DNA from: Multifurca ochricompacta
Lineage: Eukaryota > Basidiomycota > Agaricomycetes > Russulales > Russulaceae
DNA: 14,600 nucleotides
Assembly: GCA_022496185.1 (NCBI GenBank)
Contig: WTXG01000544.1
Location: 1-14,600, forward strand
Reading direction: 5' to 3'
How positions within the stretch are numbered: position 1 is the first letter of the stretch; every line of letters begins with the position of its first letter. Position numbers and translations under genes: made by a program. A model generated the notes under the pieces. That model was not told the DNA's origin, made no database searches, and worked only from the letters and a program-made list of their open reading frames with translations. Positions 1 through 7,640 of the stretch are shown here, piece by piece.

Positions 1-2097
1 TGAGGAAACAATCGAAGGCATTCGCAAAATGTTCTCAGTAAGCATAATCTTATTTTCTTCATATCACATATTTATCCATATGAGCAGAATCTCGAGGGGA
101 AGGTGTGCTTGTCACTGGATGCATGGACATCTAGCAATCAGTACGCGTTTTTGGTGATTGTTGCACACTATGTGACCAATGATGGGCAACTTGGTTCGTG
201 CTCTTCCCTTCATTCAACCGGCATAATCTTATTATCCCCTTCCAGAGGAGTTGCTGATTGACTTCCAAGAACTTACTGGGGAGCATTCAGGAGAGAATAT
301 GGCAGAGGCGGTTTGGGCTACACTAGAGTTATACGGTCTCATTGGAAAGGTGAGTTTCCCATCCTCAGCCTAGAAATGTGTTTCTAATCCATTTCAGATT
401 ATTGCCCTTGTAATGGATAATGCTAGCAACAACAACACCCTAGTTAAATCACTGGAATGGCGATGCCAACAACGAGGGATACCATTCTCGGCGCAAGATG
501 CACAGTTGCGTTGCATGCCTCATACAATTCATTTGGCTGCTATCAAGGTATTACATAAAATTATATTTATTTCTGTCATCACATCTAATCTTTAAATATC
601 AGCTTCTCGAAGGCGTAGGGGTGATCTCAAAGGCTGAAGGGAAAAAAGCCACCATGCGTAGCGGCAACTACCAAGACAATGTTACGATCCCTCTCTCGCA
701 TGAACACGACAACGACGCAGCGGGTGATGGCGAGGACGATGAGAATGTCATAGACATACCAGACACAGATTCTGATACAGCTGATGTCGATGCGGCTGAC
801 AGCGTACTGCCTGCTATTGAAAGGGTAAGCAATGGGTCCATTCTTCACCAATTAAACTGAAACATTCTGGTCAGCTTCGGAAAATCATCAAGGCCGTCCG
901 TTCAAGCCCCCAACGTCGTCAATCTTGGGCTCGTGAGATTCAATTTGTGCAACTTGAAGGAGGCAGGATGTTAGATGACTGCAGTACACCACTTGTACTC
1001 ATTCTCGATGTGAGAACCCGATGGTCGTCAATGCATCAAATGCTTCGTGAGTTATCATGGTTACTTGTATGAGGTTTCTTACTGGCATGTTATAGGGCAC
1101 GCCCTTGATTATCGCAAAATGATCGACTCCTATGTATCTCGAAACAAGGATCTCCATGCCCTTGAACTCAGTAACACTGACTGGGAATCTATTGCTCTTG
1201 TGACATCCTGGCTGAAATCATTTCGAGCTGCTACTACTGAGATGTCTGCCACAAAAATACCAATGCTTTCAATGACCCATGCCATATTTCAAGGCTTACA
1301 AGATGATATCAGGAATACTCTTCGCAACCTTCCTGACTCAGTGTCACCTCGAATCAAACTTGGTCTCACAGACGCACACCGGAAACTTAGTGACTATTAC
1401 TACCGGTATGACGCGTCTCCCTTCTACACTTGGGCTGCATGTGCGTCAATGATTATTTTAAATTGGTCACTCACTAACTGTATACCCCACTAGTGCTTGA
1501 TCCACGAATCTCATATGAGGGCATGAAGGTGGATTATGATGACGATCCGGCGCTCTCTGATCATCTTGAACATTCCAAGTCAAGCCTCTTCAATTACTTC
1601 AACAGAAATTATGCGAAGGCAGATGATCGTACATTGTCTTCAGCATCATCTTTGCCTGTCACATCGCGGCCTATTTTGGGATCACCTCAGAAATCCTTTG
1701 CTGCTCGGTATCGCAGAAAAGAGAAGAGCTCTATCAATGAACTCGAAGAATATTTCAAACTCCCTGCTGAAGATTTTGATACTTGTAATCCAATTCATTG
1801 GTGGATGGGTCGACGCGCACAGTTCCCAAACCTCTTTTGTTTGGCTCATGACATTCTATGCATTCCTGGTAAGTAAATTTAATTTAATGACAGTCATCTT
1901 CTTATTAATGGACCGAACCTGACATAGGCTCTGCTGTTGCCGTTGAGAGAATATTCTCTGGTGGACGTGACACGATCTCCCTCCGTCACGCCAGTCTCAA
2001 TGCGAATACCATTCGCACTCTGATGCTTGTCAAGAAGCGGTTGCATCTTGCATGCATGCAAGCTGATATTGCACTGGGCCGTTCAGCTGTCAATTAA
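1..2097 (+). CDS. hAT (Ac-like) transposase, 5'-partial, nine visible exons
   Basis: Cut-and-paste DNA transposase of the hAT superfamily with an RNase H-like fold; it would act in the nucleus on the element's TIRs. Exons: <1-37, 88-193, 246-349, 398-547, 603-824, 875-1046, 1096-1440, 1494-1868, 1928-2097. The eight GT...AG introns are 48-59 nt, and exon lengths keep one frame to the TAA at 2095-2097, giving 559 visible residues. Numbering from the first visible codon (position 2): LDAWTSS carries the first catalytic Asp (D23); VMDNASNN carries the second (D89), a spacing of 66 residues, close to that in Hermes; an RCMPHTIHLAA segment follows; exon 5 is an acidic Asp/Glu-rich insert; DVRTRW holds the conserved hAT RW pair (W256); the C-terminal hATC dimerisation region has AVERIFSGG with the putative catalytic Glu (E510). 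The N-terminal BED/zinc-finger part is off the window. No stop or frameshift is visible, so the copy may be functional. Domain naming is from family knowledge; exon joins are inferred from splice sites and frame. Confidence 0.9.
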
Positions 2098-2164
2098 CCT
2101 AGATATGATGCTTTTTTATGCCTTAATGTAATTGCGATCGCATTTAGATAACATAATTGATGAA

Positions 2165-2440
2165 ATCAAAACGCGTCTCACATTTAATTAGATACTGAGT
2201 ATATACATCTCAGATCGATCATGTGATCAAATCACATTCATTAACAAGCGAGACGTTTACTTTAATTTAGTAGCAATACTATAGTACATCTAAATTGTAT
2301 ATAAAGCCACTAAATCTGCTATAGATAAAGCAGTTGCTATCGCATTATCGCGAGAATCTAAGTCTCTAAGCTAACAAGGTGAAATAGATAGTAGTATCGC
2401 AGTATCTAAAATATAAGCCTGCGCCATGCCTGTTTCTACA
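2165..2440 (+). repeat. MITE-like repeat R, copy 1 (uninterrupted)
   Basis: This stretch, downstream of the hAT-1 stop codon, aligns collinearly with the two halves of the split element at 3270-5232. Shared blocks include atatacatct (2201-2210), atgtgatcaaatcacat (from 2220), gctatagataaagcagttgc (about 2318-2337), a ctaacaaggtga block, and a right end gcgccatgcctgttt (2421-2434). Overall identity by eye is about 75%. The left TIR of the family is not recognisable here, so this copy is left-truncated or strongly diverged. It shows the target of the Tc1 palindrome without the insertion. Confidence 0.7.
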
Positions 2441-2517
2441 CTACAGCATAAACTACATAAAAGGGGCTGTAGAATAGCCCTGATAAATCGTCCTGTTTGA
2501 GAAACATCCCCGTCCGT

Positions 2518-2665
2518 CGCTTCATTGCTCTAAAACTCTTGCTCGCGCTACCCGCTCGACTCTATATTCTCTCTAGAATACTCCCAAGAATACACCTATT
2601 AATTGCTTTATCACTCTAAGCTTCTTGTTCATGCTGCCTTGCTCAACTTTATTTTCTCTAGTACT
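2518..2665. repeat. Diverged direct repeat of about 60 nt within hAT-1
   Basis: The segment starting near 2524 (attgctctaaaactcttgct...) recurs near 2610 (atcactctaagcttcttgtt...). The similarity continues through a tctctctaga / ttctctagta block. Identity by eye is roughly 70% and the repeat offset is about 86 nt. I see no coding potential; it is part of the hAT-1 3' non-coding region. Confidence 0.5.
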
Positions 2666-2689
2666 ACCGTCTACTACCGTATACTGTAA

Positions 2690-2828
2690 ACAGCTGTACC
2701 CGTACCCGTACTGTACCCGTCAGCGATCCAGTGAGTACAAAAAACGGATGGTGGACGGGTCAGCCGTACCCGTCTTATTACCGTCAAATGGACGGCCGTC
2801 ACCGTAAAACGGACGGTGCGCAGCCCTA
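2690..2828. repeat. hAT-1 right subterminal array and terminal inverted repeat
   Basis: Short motifs of the types acccgta, acccgtc, aacggac and ggacgg recur in both orientations up to the terminus at 2828. Clustered subterminal motifs of this kind are the usual transposase binding region of hAT elements. Similar but not identical gtacccgtacccgta motifs occur inside hAT-2 near 7056-7100. Confidence 0.65.
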
Positions 2829-2973
2829 CTATCCACAACATTCTCCGACCTTACAAGATAACGAGGCATTGACAGTCAAGTCTGCTGAGATGGAAGGTAA
2901 GATAAGGATAGTTCGACCAGGCGGGAATATTGTGATATGACATGTAGACAACATTTTTGAGTACTGTAGCCTA
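2829..2973. other. Non-coding spacer between hAT-1 and solo LTR 1, with a short dispersed repeat
   Basis: No gene recognised. A 32-nt segment at 2845-2876 recurs at 10320-10351 with about two mismatches, beside the DUF3638-like fragment. An open frame crosses it on the plus strand to a TGA at 2938-2940, but it begins inside the hAT subterminal array and is not a credible gene. Confidence 0.5.
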
Positions 2974-3189
2974 TGTTGAGCCAGTAACGGATCAGAGTAG
3001 GCCGGACTGGATCAGAAGTGACCGGTGTTGGCAGTACAGGATGATACTTACACTCGTTTATGATTAGCTATGATTAAGTACAATCCTTATGATCACAGCA
3101 CAGCACACTCCTTACAGTATTTAAAGACAATATTTCTGTATCTTACAAAATAGTTGTTTTGACCAGATTTATCAGGCTGTGTTTCTACA
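2974..3189 (+). mobile_element. Solo LTR 1 of a Ty1/copia family (216 bp)
   Basis: Starts TGTTGAGCCAGTAACGG and ends TTTCTACA (TG...CA type). It is flanked by a perfect 5-bp direct duplication gccta (2969-2973 and 3190-3194). The first 30 nt nearly match the LTR of the copia element at 10401-10812 read on the minus strand. A TATA-like tatttaaag lies at 3118-3126, where an LTR promoter would sit. No internal region follows, so this is the product of LTR-LTR recombination. Confidence 0.92.
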
Positions 3190-3389
3190 GCCTAATAGTG
3201 AAAGTGCTTAATGTCCTCCGTCCTCCAGTCCATGCACTGGGAAATAACACTCCTTCTACTACAAAAAATGTGGAACAGGCATGGCGCATGCTTGTACTTA
3301 AATACTACAATATTACTATCTGTTGAACCAGAATACTGGTACAGAGATGCCGGGATAGCGGTCTGACATAATTGTGAGATAAGCATATA

Positions 3390-3415
3390 CAGTGCCTCAC
3401 AAAACTGAGTCAATG
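3390..3415 (+). repeat. Left TIR of the Tc1 palindrome, with inverted internal echo
   Basis: The terminus begins cagtgcctcacaaaactg, the CAGTG start common in Tc1-like elements. Twenty bases (3396-3415) recur as a perfect inverted copy at 3581-3600 inside the same arm, so the outer 215 nt of each arm is itself bounded by inverted repeats. Confidence 0.85.
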
Positions 3416-3751
3416 TTTTGCACTTTTGCACTGTTTGTTGAATATCACATCAGCCAAAACAAATATAAACAAAGTCTTGGTAGACCATAAAAGGTACAAG
3501 ATAAGGGTTATGTAATGCAACAATGATTATGTAATTCTGATCAAAACTTGTGGAGCTATGCCCATTTCAAATTGGGGACTCATTGACTCAGTTTTGTGAG
3601 TGGGTATCAGAAATACCAGAATCTGATGCTCCACCAAATGTACAGCAACCAATCCTTAATATATGGTTACCATAGTTATCTTAATATTGATGGGACCTGG
3701 AATAGAGCTATTTAACCATGGTTTACATTCCCAGAATATTATAATTTCCCA

Positions 3752-4195
3752 ATGCACCCCACCTCCTCTGCTCAGAAAGAAAACATGCTCTCTCTGGCCT
3801 CTGAAGGTCATTCTACTCATACTATTGCCTCCAGACTCAGCCTCAGCCAGTCCACAGTCTCTAGGACACTCAGAACCCTCCTTCCCAACCATCAGTCACC
3901 TCATTTTGGTCATCTTTCCAAGCTCTCTGCTACCTCTGAACATGCTATCATGATACAAATCACCACAGGAAAGGTTGGCAATGCTGTCCAGGCCACAAAG
4001 CACATCAATTCCATCATCCCCAACCATGTCTCTTCACAAACTGTGCATTGGGTTCTTAAACAACATTCATTCAAGGCTGTAACAAAGAAGAAAAGGCCAC
4101 TACTCTCTGCAGTACATTGCAAGAAGCACTTAGCCTTTTCTTTGAAGTACAGAGAGTGGACTGTGGAGGACTGGCATCTGACCCAAACCTGTTGA
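3752..4195 (+). pseudogene. Truncated Tc1-like transposase, left arm (DNA-binding region only)
   Basis: The mirror copy of the right-arm gene: the first 128 codons from the ATG at 3752 are identical at the nucleotide level. It then diverges at the arm's inner end (SLKYREWTVEDW against ALKYQNWTMEDW), both plausible Tc1 readings, and runs into the spacer, where it stops at 4193-4195 after 147 codons. It lacks even the first catalytic Asp. The two convergent frames read towards each other across the palindrome centre. Confidence 0.85.
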
Positions 4196-4649
4196 TTTTG
4201 GTCTCATCTGACCAAATCACCCTCTTCCAGTCCTCCATAGTCCAGTTTTGGTACTTCAAAGCAAAGGCTAAGTGCTTCTTGCAATGTACTGCAGAGAGTA
4301 GTGGCCTTTTCTTCTTTGTTACAGCCTTGAATGAATGTTGTTTAAGAACCCAATGCACAGTTTGTGAAGAGACATGGTTGGGGATGATGGAATTGATGTG
4401 CTTTGTGGCCTGGACAGCATTGCCAACCTTTCCTGTGGTGATTTGTATCATGATAGCATGTTCAGAGGTAGCAGAGAGCTTGGAAAGATGACCAAAATGA
4501 GGTGACTGATGGTTGGGAAGGAGGGTTCTGAGTGTCCTAGAGACTGTGGACTGGCTGAGGCTGAGTCTGGAGGCAATAGTATGAGTAGAATGACCTTCAG
4601 AGGCCAGAGAGAGCATGTTTTCTTTCTGAGCAGAGGAGGTGGGGTGCAT
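4071..4649 (-). pseudogene. Truncated Tc1-like transposase, right arm (N-terminal half, first catalytic Asp)
   Basis: An open frame of 192 codons from the ATG at 4647-4649. Residues 1-128 look like the bipartite helix-turn-helix DNA-binding region of Tc1 transposases (segments such as STHTIASRLSLSQSTVSRTL and NHVSSQTVHWVLKQ). It then has WTMEDWKRVIWSDETKIN, where the D of WSDE is the first Asp of the DDE/D triad. After FGSD the frame passes the palindrome turn and reads antisense of the other arm, so the last 30 or so residues are junk. The second and third catalytic residues are absent, so it cannot catalyse transposition. A product could still bind TIRs and act as a repressor, but that is inference. 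The start chosen is the ATG that gives the full HTH. Confidence 0.85.
4175..4226 (-). other. Single-copy 52-nt spacer at the palindrome centre
   Basis: Read on the minus strand the spacer continues the right-arm transposase frame (KRVIWSDETKIN, then FGSD), so it belongs to the original gene and was not added. The fold-back therefore happened just after the codons for the first catalytic motif. Confidence 0.8.
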
Positions 4650-4985
4650 TGGGAAATTATAATATTCTGGGAATGTAAACCATGGTTAAATAGCTCTATT
4701 CCAGGTCCCATCAATATTAAGATAACTATGGTAACCATATATTAAGGATTGGTTGCTGTACATTTGGTGGAGCATCAGATTCTGGTATTTCTGATACCCA
4801 CTCACAAAACTGAGTCAATGAGTCCCCAATTTGAAATGGGCATAGCTCCACAAGTTTTGATCAGAATTACATAATCATTGTTGCATTACATAACCCTTAT
4901 CTTGTACCTTTTATGGTCTACCAAGACTTTGTTTATATTTGTTTTGGCTGATGTGATATTCAACAAACAGTGCAAAAGTGCAAAA

Positions 4986-5011
4986 CATTGACTCAGTTTT
5001 GTGAGGCACTG
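4986..5011 (-). repeat. Right TIR of the Tc1 palindrome
   Basis: Exact complement of 3390-3415, followed by TA at 5012-5013. Its internal inverted echo is at 4801-4820. Confidence 0.85.
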
Positions 5012-5234
5012 TACATCTAAGAGGGCATGTGACCAAATCACATATGACACACTCGTTTAAATTAGTAGCTGATATAATATATTGAAAATGTATATAAGCC
5101 ACTGAATAGCTGCTATAGATAAAGCAGTTGCTATTGTTCTATTGAAGGCATCTAAGCCTCCACATCTAACAAGGTGAGATGGTTAGTAGTATTGTAGTAT
5201 CTAAGTACAAGCCTGCACCATGCCTGTTCCACAT

Positions 5235-5699
5235 CTGCATCGGACTCACATAATCTCACAATATTATATTGGAAAAAACATGCAAGTCATGGACACAGAT
5301 GAATTCATCTATGACAATCGATGGCAGGAGTGCATTGTCGTGGTTGTGACCACAGTGCTCGGCTGGGACCGGACCGGGTCATAGTCCTTTAACAAGCTAG
5401 TGGCGGGCCCAAGGGGGGTGGATGGTGTAGTGGTTTCATCCGCCCCCCCGCCTTCGGGCCTAATGCCCCCGGCTTTCGAGCCTTTGGTTTGATCCCGGGC
5501 GGCGCACTGGGGGATCCCCAATTTGGCAGTGGAGGTTGCCCCCACCCTTAACCTGCCATGCCCGTACAGGGTGCCCATGTGGGCATAGGGGACAATAAGA
5601 GGGGCAATGGTACTAAACTAAAAACAGTGCGATCTGGGGGAAACACCCTCTGAGCAGCACAGCCCCCTCCTGGTTCTTGGGGCCTGGGGGAACCCCACA
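5235..5699. other. GC-rich non-coding stretch with a possible Pol III-like (SINE/tRNA-like) segment
   Basis: No convincing gene. At 5413-5448 a 12-bp stem (ggggggtggatg with catccgcccccc, one G-U pair) closes a 12-nt loop. Inside lies tggtgtagtgg (5423-5433), close to a Pol III box A, and ggtttgatccc (5486-5496) is close to a box B, 63 nt downstream. That arrangement would suit a tRNA-derived SINE, but no cloverleaf, 3' tail or target duplication is visible, so this is a weak call. A 31-codon frame at 5289-5383 has no recognisable content. The stretch continues past hAT-2 at 7137. Confidence 0.3.
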
Positions 5700-5840
5700 T
5701 AGTGATTGTCAAGGGGTTTCATACCCGCGCGGGTAAGTGCCGCGGGTTTTGCCGGGTACAGGTACGGGTATACGGCTCCCAACCCGTGGAAACCCGTACC
5801 CGCGCGGCAGGTTTGGCGGGTATAGGCGCCGATTATGCAT

Positions 5841-6260
5841 TGACAAGATCAGTAGAATTTCCAAGATAAAACACATCTGCAGCCACAAAAATATAAGATC
5901 TCGTCTGATGTATGCTACAGGGTGAATTTAAATATGTTCTAGTGTTATCCTACAAAATATCAAAGCAGATCAACGGTGCAATGTAAAATAAAAGTGTTAT
6001 CAGTGATCCACTTTCTTGAAAACCATGATGCATTTGTTTTATTAACGTGCGTCATTTCCGCCAGTCTGGCACTATCTAAAATACACTCTAGACTAATATA
6101 GGCTATTCTATAATCTAATTATCAAATTACTTTATTGAAACAAGGTCGCGTGTATCTACAAGCTGCATGGGGCAGTGACTACATTGCATCACATGGTGGT
6201 CTGACCTCCTTCCTATTAAGGAAGGTTGACTTAAACGCGCAGAATTGTGCATCCAGGGAC
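5841..6260 (+). repeat. Dispersed repeat S, copy 1 (inside hAT-2)
   Basis: Collinear with 7576-8090 at roughly 70-75% by eye. Shared blocks include gctacagggtg, ctatctaaaatacactctag / ttatctaaaatacatactag, cgcgtgtatctac/taa and gtgcatccaggga / gcgcatccagga. It is non-coding and lies between the hAT-2 left subterminal array and repeat unit A. Confidence 0.75.
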
Positions 6261-6270
6261 CAGGACAGTT

Positions 6271-7136
6271 GCACTTGTATGAAATGAAACCAGAATAATA
6301 AAATGATAATGTAAATAAAGGATCCTTTTAATCTTCTGAACATAAACCAACAATTTTTGAAGGATCCTGAGTAGCCATAAATGAACGCGTTGTGTCCAAG
6401 TGCTTATCTCCTTGACCGGGATGGCCCGGGCCACTTATCCGAAATGCGCAGAAATGCAAAGAACAGTCGCGCTCTATAGAATTGAAACCAGAATAATAAA
6501 ATAAAAATAGAATAATAAATTATCTTAATCTTATGAACATAAAATAGGAATCTTTGAGGGATCTTGAGTAGCCATAAATGAATGCGCTGTGTCCAAGTGC
6601 TATCTCCTTGACCGGGATCTCCCGGGCCGGATGTCCGAAATGCGCGATGCAAGTAAAGAACTTGCACGCATTTCATTTTATGGGTAACCCAGGTATCAAA
6701 ACAATTATCCAGGGGTTACCCCTGCCAATTGCTATGTGTTCATCAAATTTTTTTGCATTCTGTGTGTTTATCTGACAGGCTTTTCATCAATGTTCTATAA
6801 CATCCTATCTAATCATCTCTGTATACTGGATTTTAGTTGTGCTTGTATAAAATTGAAAGCAGAATAATAAAATAAAAATGGAATAATGAATTATCTTAAT
6901 CTTCTGAACATAAAACAAGAGTCATTGAGGGATCTTAAGCAGCCACAAATGAACGCGTTGTGTATCTTCTTGGTCTGGGAAGGCCCGGGCCGGTTATCTG
7001 AAATGTGCAATGCAAGTAAAGAACTTGCACGCGTTTTCATGGGTGACCCGCAGGTTACCCGTACCCGTAGTGACGGGTACGGGTACAGGTACGGGTACCA
7101 ACGAGGATACCCCAGGGTTACCCCTGCCAATCACTA
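6271..7136 (+). repeat. Three adjoining repeat units (A, B, C) inside hAT-2
   Basis: Unit A about 6271-6468, unit B about 6469-6838, unit C about 6839-7136. Shared blocks in order: gaa(a)ccagaataataaaat, cttaatcttctgaacataaa, gagtagccataaatgaa, cgcgttgtgt, a cccgggcc block, ccgaaatgcg and, in B and C, gcaagtaaagaacttgcacg. B and C both run on into a terminus-like cccctgccaat...cta; C's is the real element end, and B's (ending 6734) is an internal copy. So the 3' end of the element has been duplicated. No conserved reading frame spans the units. Confidence 0.8.
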
Positions 7137-7575
7137 ACCCCACACAGGACTTTGACGTTAGTCTGGATATAGCCCCAGTGCAATGGTGGTCCATGGCTGG
7201 GGTCCAAACTCCGGGTCTGGCAACAAAAGGATAAGACCAGAGACACCACCCTGGTAGTGGCCCAGGCGAGACAGTAAGCTTGGACAGCTTGGGAATCTGT
7301 GCCCTCAAGGGCTTCACAAACCAGCTGCTGAGTAACAGGAAGGGGGTGATACCCTGTGTAACGGGTGCTTCTATCCCGCGCTTGCTATGTAGATTAGATA
7401 AGATGTAGAGATCGTGGTAAAACTTAGAGGTGAAAATATCCTAGTCGGAAAGCTGCCCAGAACGCGGAGATTAATGCACGCGTAAGGCTTGAAGCAGTCA
7501 GAGGACTCTGCCTTGCTTATGCAGCAAGAATAGACCTATATTGAACTTTGCTAAGAGCCTACAGCCCCAAGAGGA
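7137..7575. other. Non-coding stretch right of hAT-2
   Basis: No gene recognised. Before hAT-2 inserted, the sequence at 5699 would have joined that after 7144, so this is the continuation of the GC-rich stretch 5235-5699. Minus-strand frames here run into the hAT-2 terminus and have no recognisable domains. Confidence 0.5.
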
Positions 7576-7640
7576 CAAGATTAGCTGGGCCTGAGTAAAT
7601 ACAAAGATAAACTGCACCTACAGCCCCAAGAGGACAAGAT
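7558..7640 (+). repeat. Perfect 24-bp direct repeat
   Basis: The 24 nt at 7558-7581 (beginning cctacagccccaagagg) recur exactly at 7617-7640, offset 59 nt. The first copy overlaps the start of repeat S copy 2; the duplication is absent from S copy 1. Confidence 0.85.

Larger units (their letters stand above)
1..2828 (+). mobile_element. hAT-1 DNA transposon, left end outside window
   Basis: The element holds the hAT transposase gene, about 590 nt of 3' non-coding sequence and a subterminal repeat array. Read from the outside inwards, the right terminus starts TAGGGCTGCGCACCGTCC (ending at 2828), typical of hAT ends that begin TA/CA GGG. The 8 bp immediately outside (2829-2836, ctatccac) are the candidate target duplication, but the partner lies off the left edge and cannot be checked. 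Confidence 0.75.
3390..5011. mobile_element. Palindromic Tc1/mariner derivative (head-to-head arms)
   Basis: A 1622-bp element flanked by TA (3388-3389 and 5012-5013), the Tc1/mariner target duplication. Left arm 3390-4174 and right arm 4227-5011 are both 785 nt and reverse-complementary; position i pairs with 8401 minus i. I compared them line by line: 3390-4138 is a perfect complement of 4263-5011, and six mismatches fall at 4139, 4151, 4152, 4154, 4156 and 4163. The 52-nt spacer 4175-4226 is unpaired. Each arm carries the TIR, a leader of about 360 nt and the 5' part of the transposase gene; the 3' half of the gene is absent. The element is therefore non-autonomous and could form a long hairpin as DNA or RNA. 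Confidence 0.93.
3270..5232. mobile_element. MITE-like repeat R, copy 2, split by a Tc1 palindrome
   Basis: Its outer ends are inverted repeats of about 50 nt. The left begins at 3268-3284 (atgtggaacaggcatgg), the right ends with the exact complement at 5218-5234, and similarity continues inward for about 50 nt at near 90% (the gcttgtactta and atactacaata blocks). Without the 1622-bp insertion and one TA the unit would be about 340 bp. Exact boundaries and target duplication are unclear because the ends read ATGTGG...CCACAT, which hides an AT or TA duplication. It has no coding capacity; the parent transposase family is unknown. Confidence 0.75.
5700..7136. mobile_element. hAT-2, non-autonomous hAT element (1437 bp)
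   Basis: Left terminus tagtgattgtcaaggggt (from 5700) matches the complement of the right terminus, tagtgattggcaggggt (ending at 7136), with one mismatch and one 1-nt indel in about 18 nt. The flanks carry a perfect 8-bp direct duplication accccaca (5692-5699 and 7137-7144), the hAT signature. Both ends continue into GC-rich subterminal arrays (about 5720-5830 and 7040-7120) with gggtacgggta-type motifs. The interior is AT-rich, has no transposase-like frame, and holds three related repeat units. It would depend on a transposase supplied elsewhere; its TIR differs from that of hAT-1, so hAT-1 is not the obvious helper. Confidence 0.9.

Noticed and set aside
3656..4745. Other open frames within the palindrome, such as 3663-3953 and 4509-4745
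   Set aside because: They are shadows of the transposase fragment and leader in other frames, appear in mirrored pairs, and show no domain.
3390..5011. Palindrome as a chimeric-read or cloning artefact
   Set aside because: The flanks are the two halves of one MITE copy, TA is duplicated, and the arms differ at the centre. An artefactual fold-back would not end at a TIR on both sides.
5309..5578. 89-codon minus-strand frame in the GC-rich stretch
   Set aside because: Its composition is driven by GC-rich repeats and it has no recognisable domain. High GC alone lengthens open frames.
6231..6676. Minus-strand frames across hAT-2 repeat units A and B
   Set aside because: They look alike only because the DNA units are repeats; the frames are not maintained in unit C and have no recognisable domain.
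6271..7136. CRISPR-like array
   Set aside because: There are only three long units with irregular spacing inside a hAT element, and the setting is a eukaryote.
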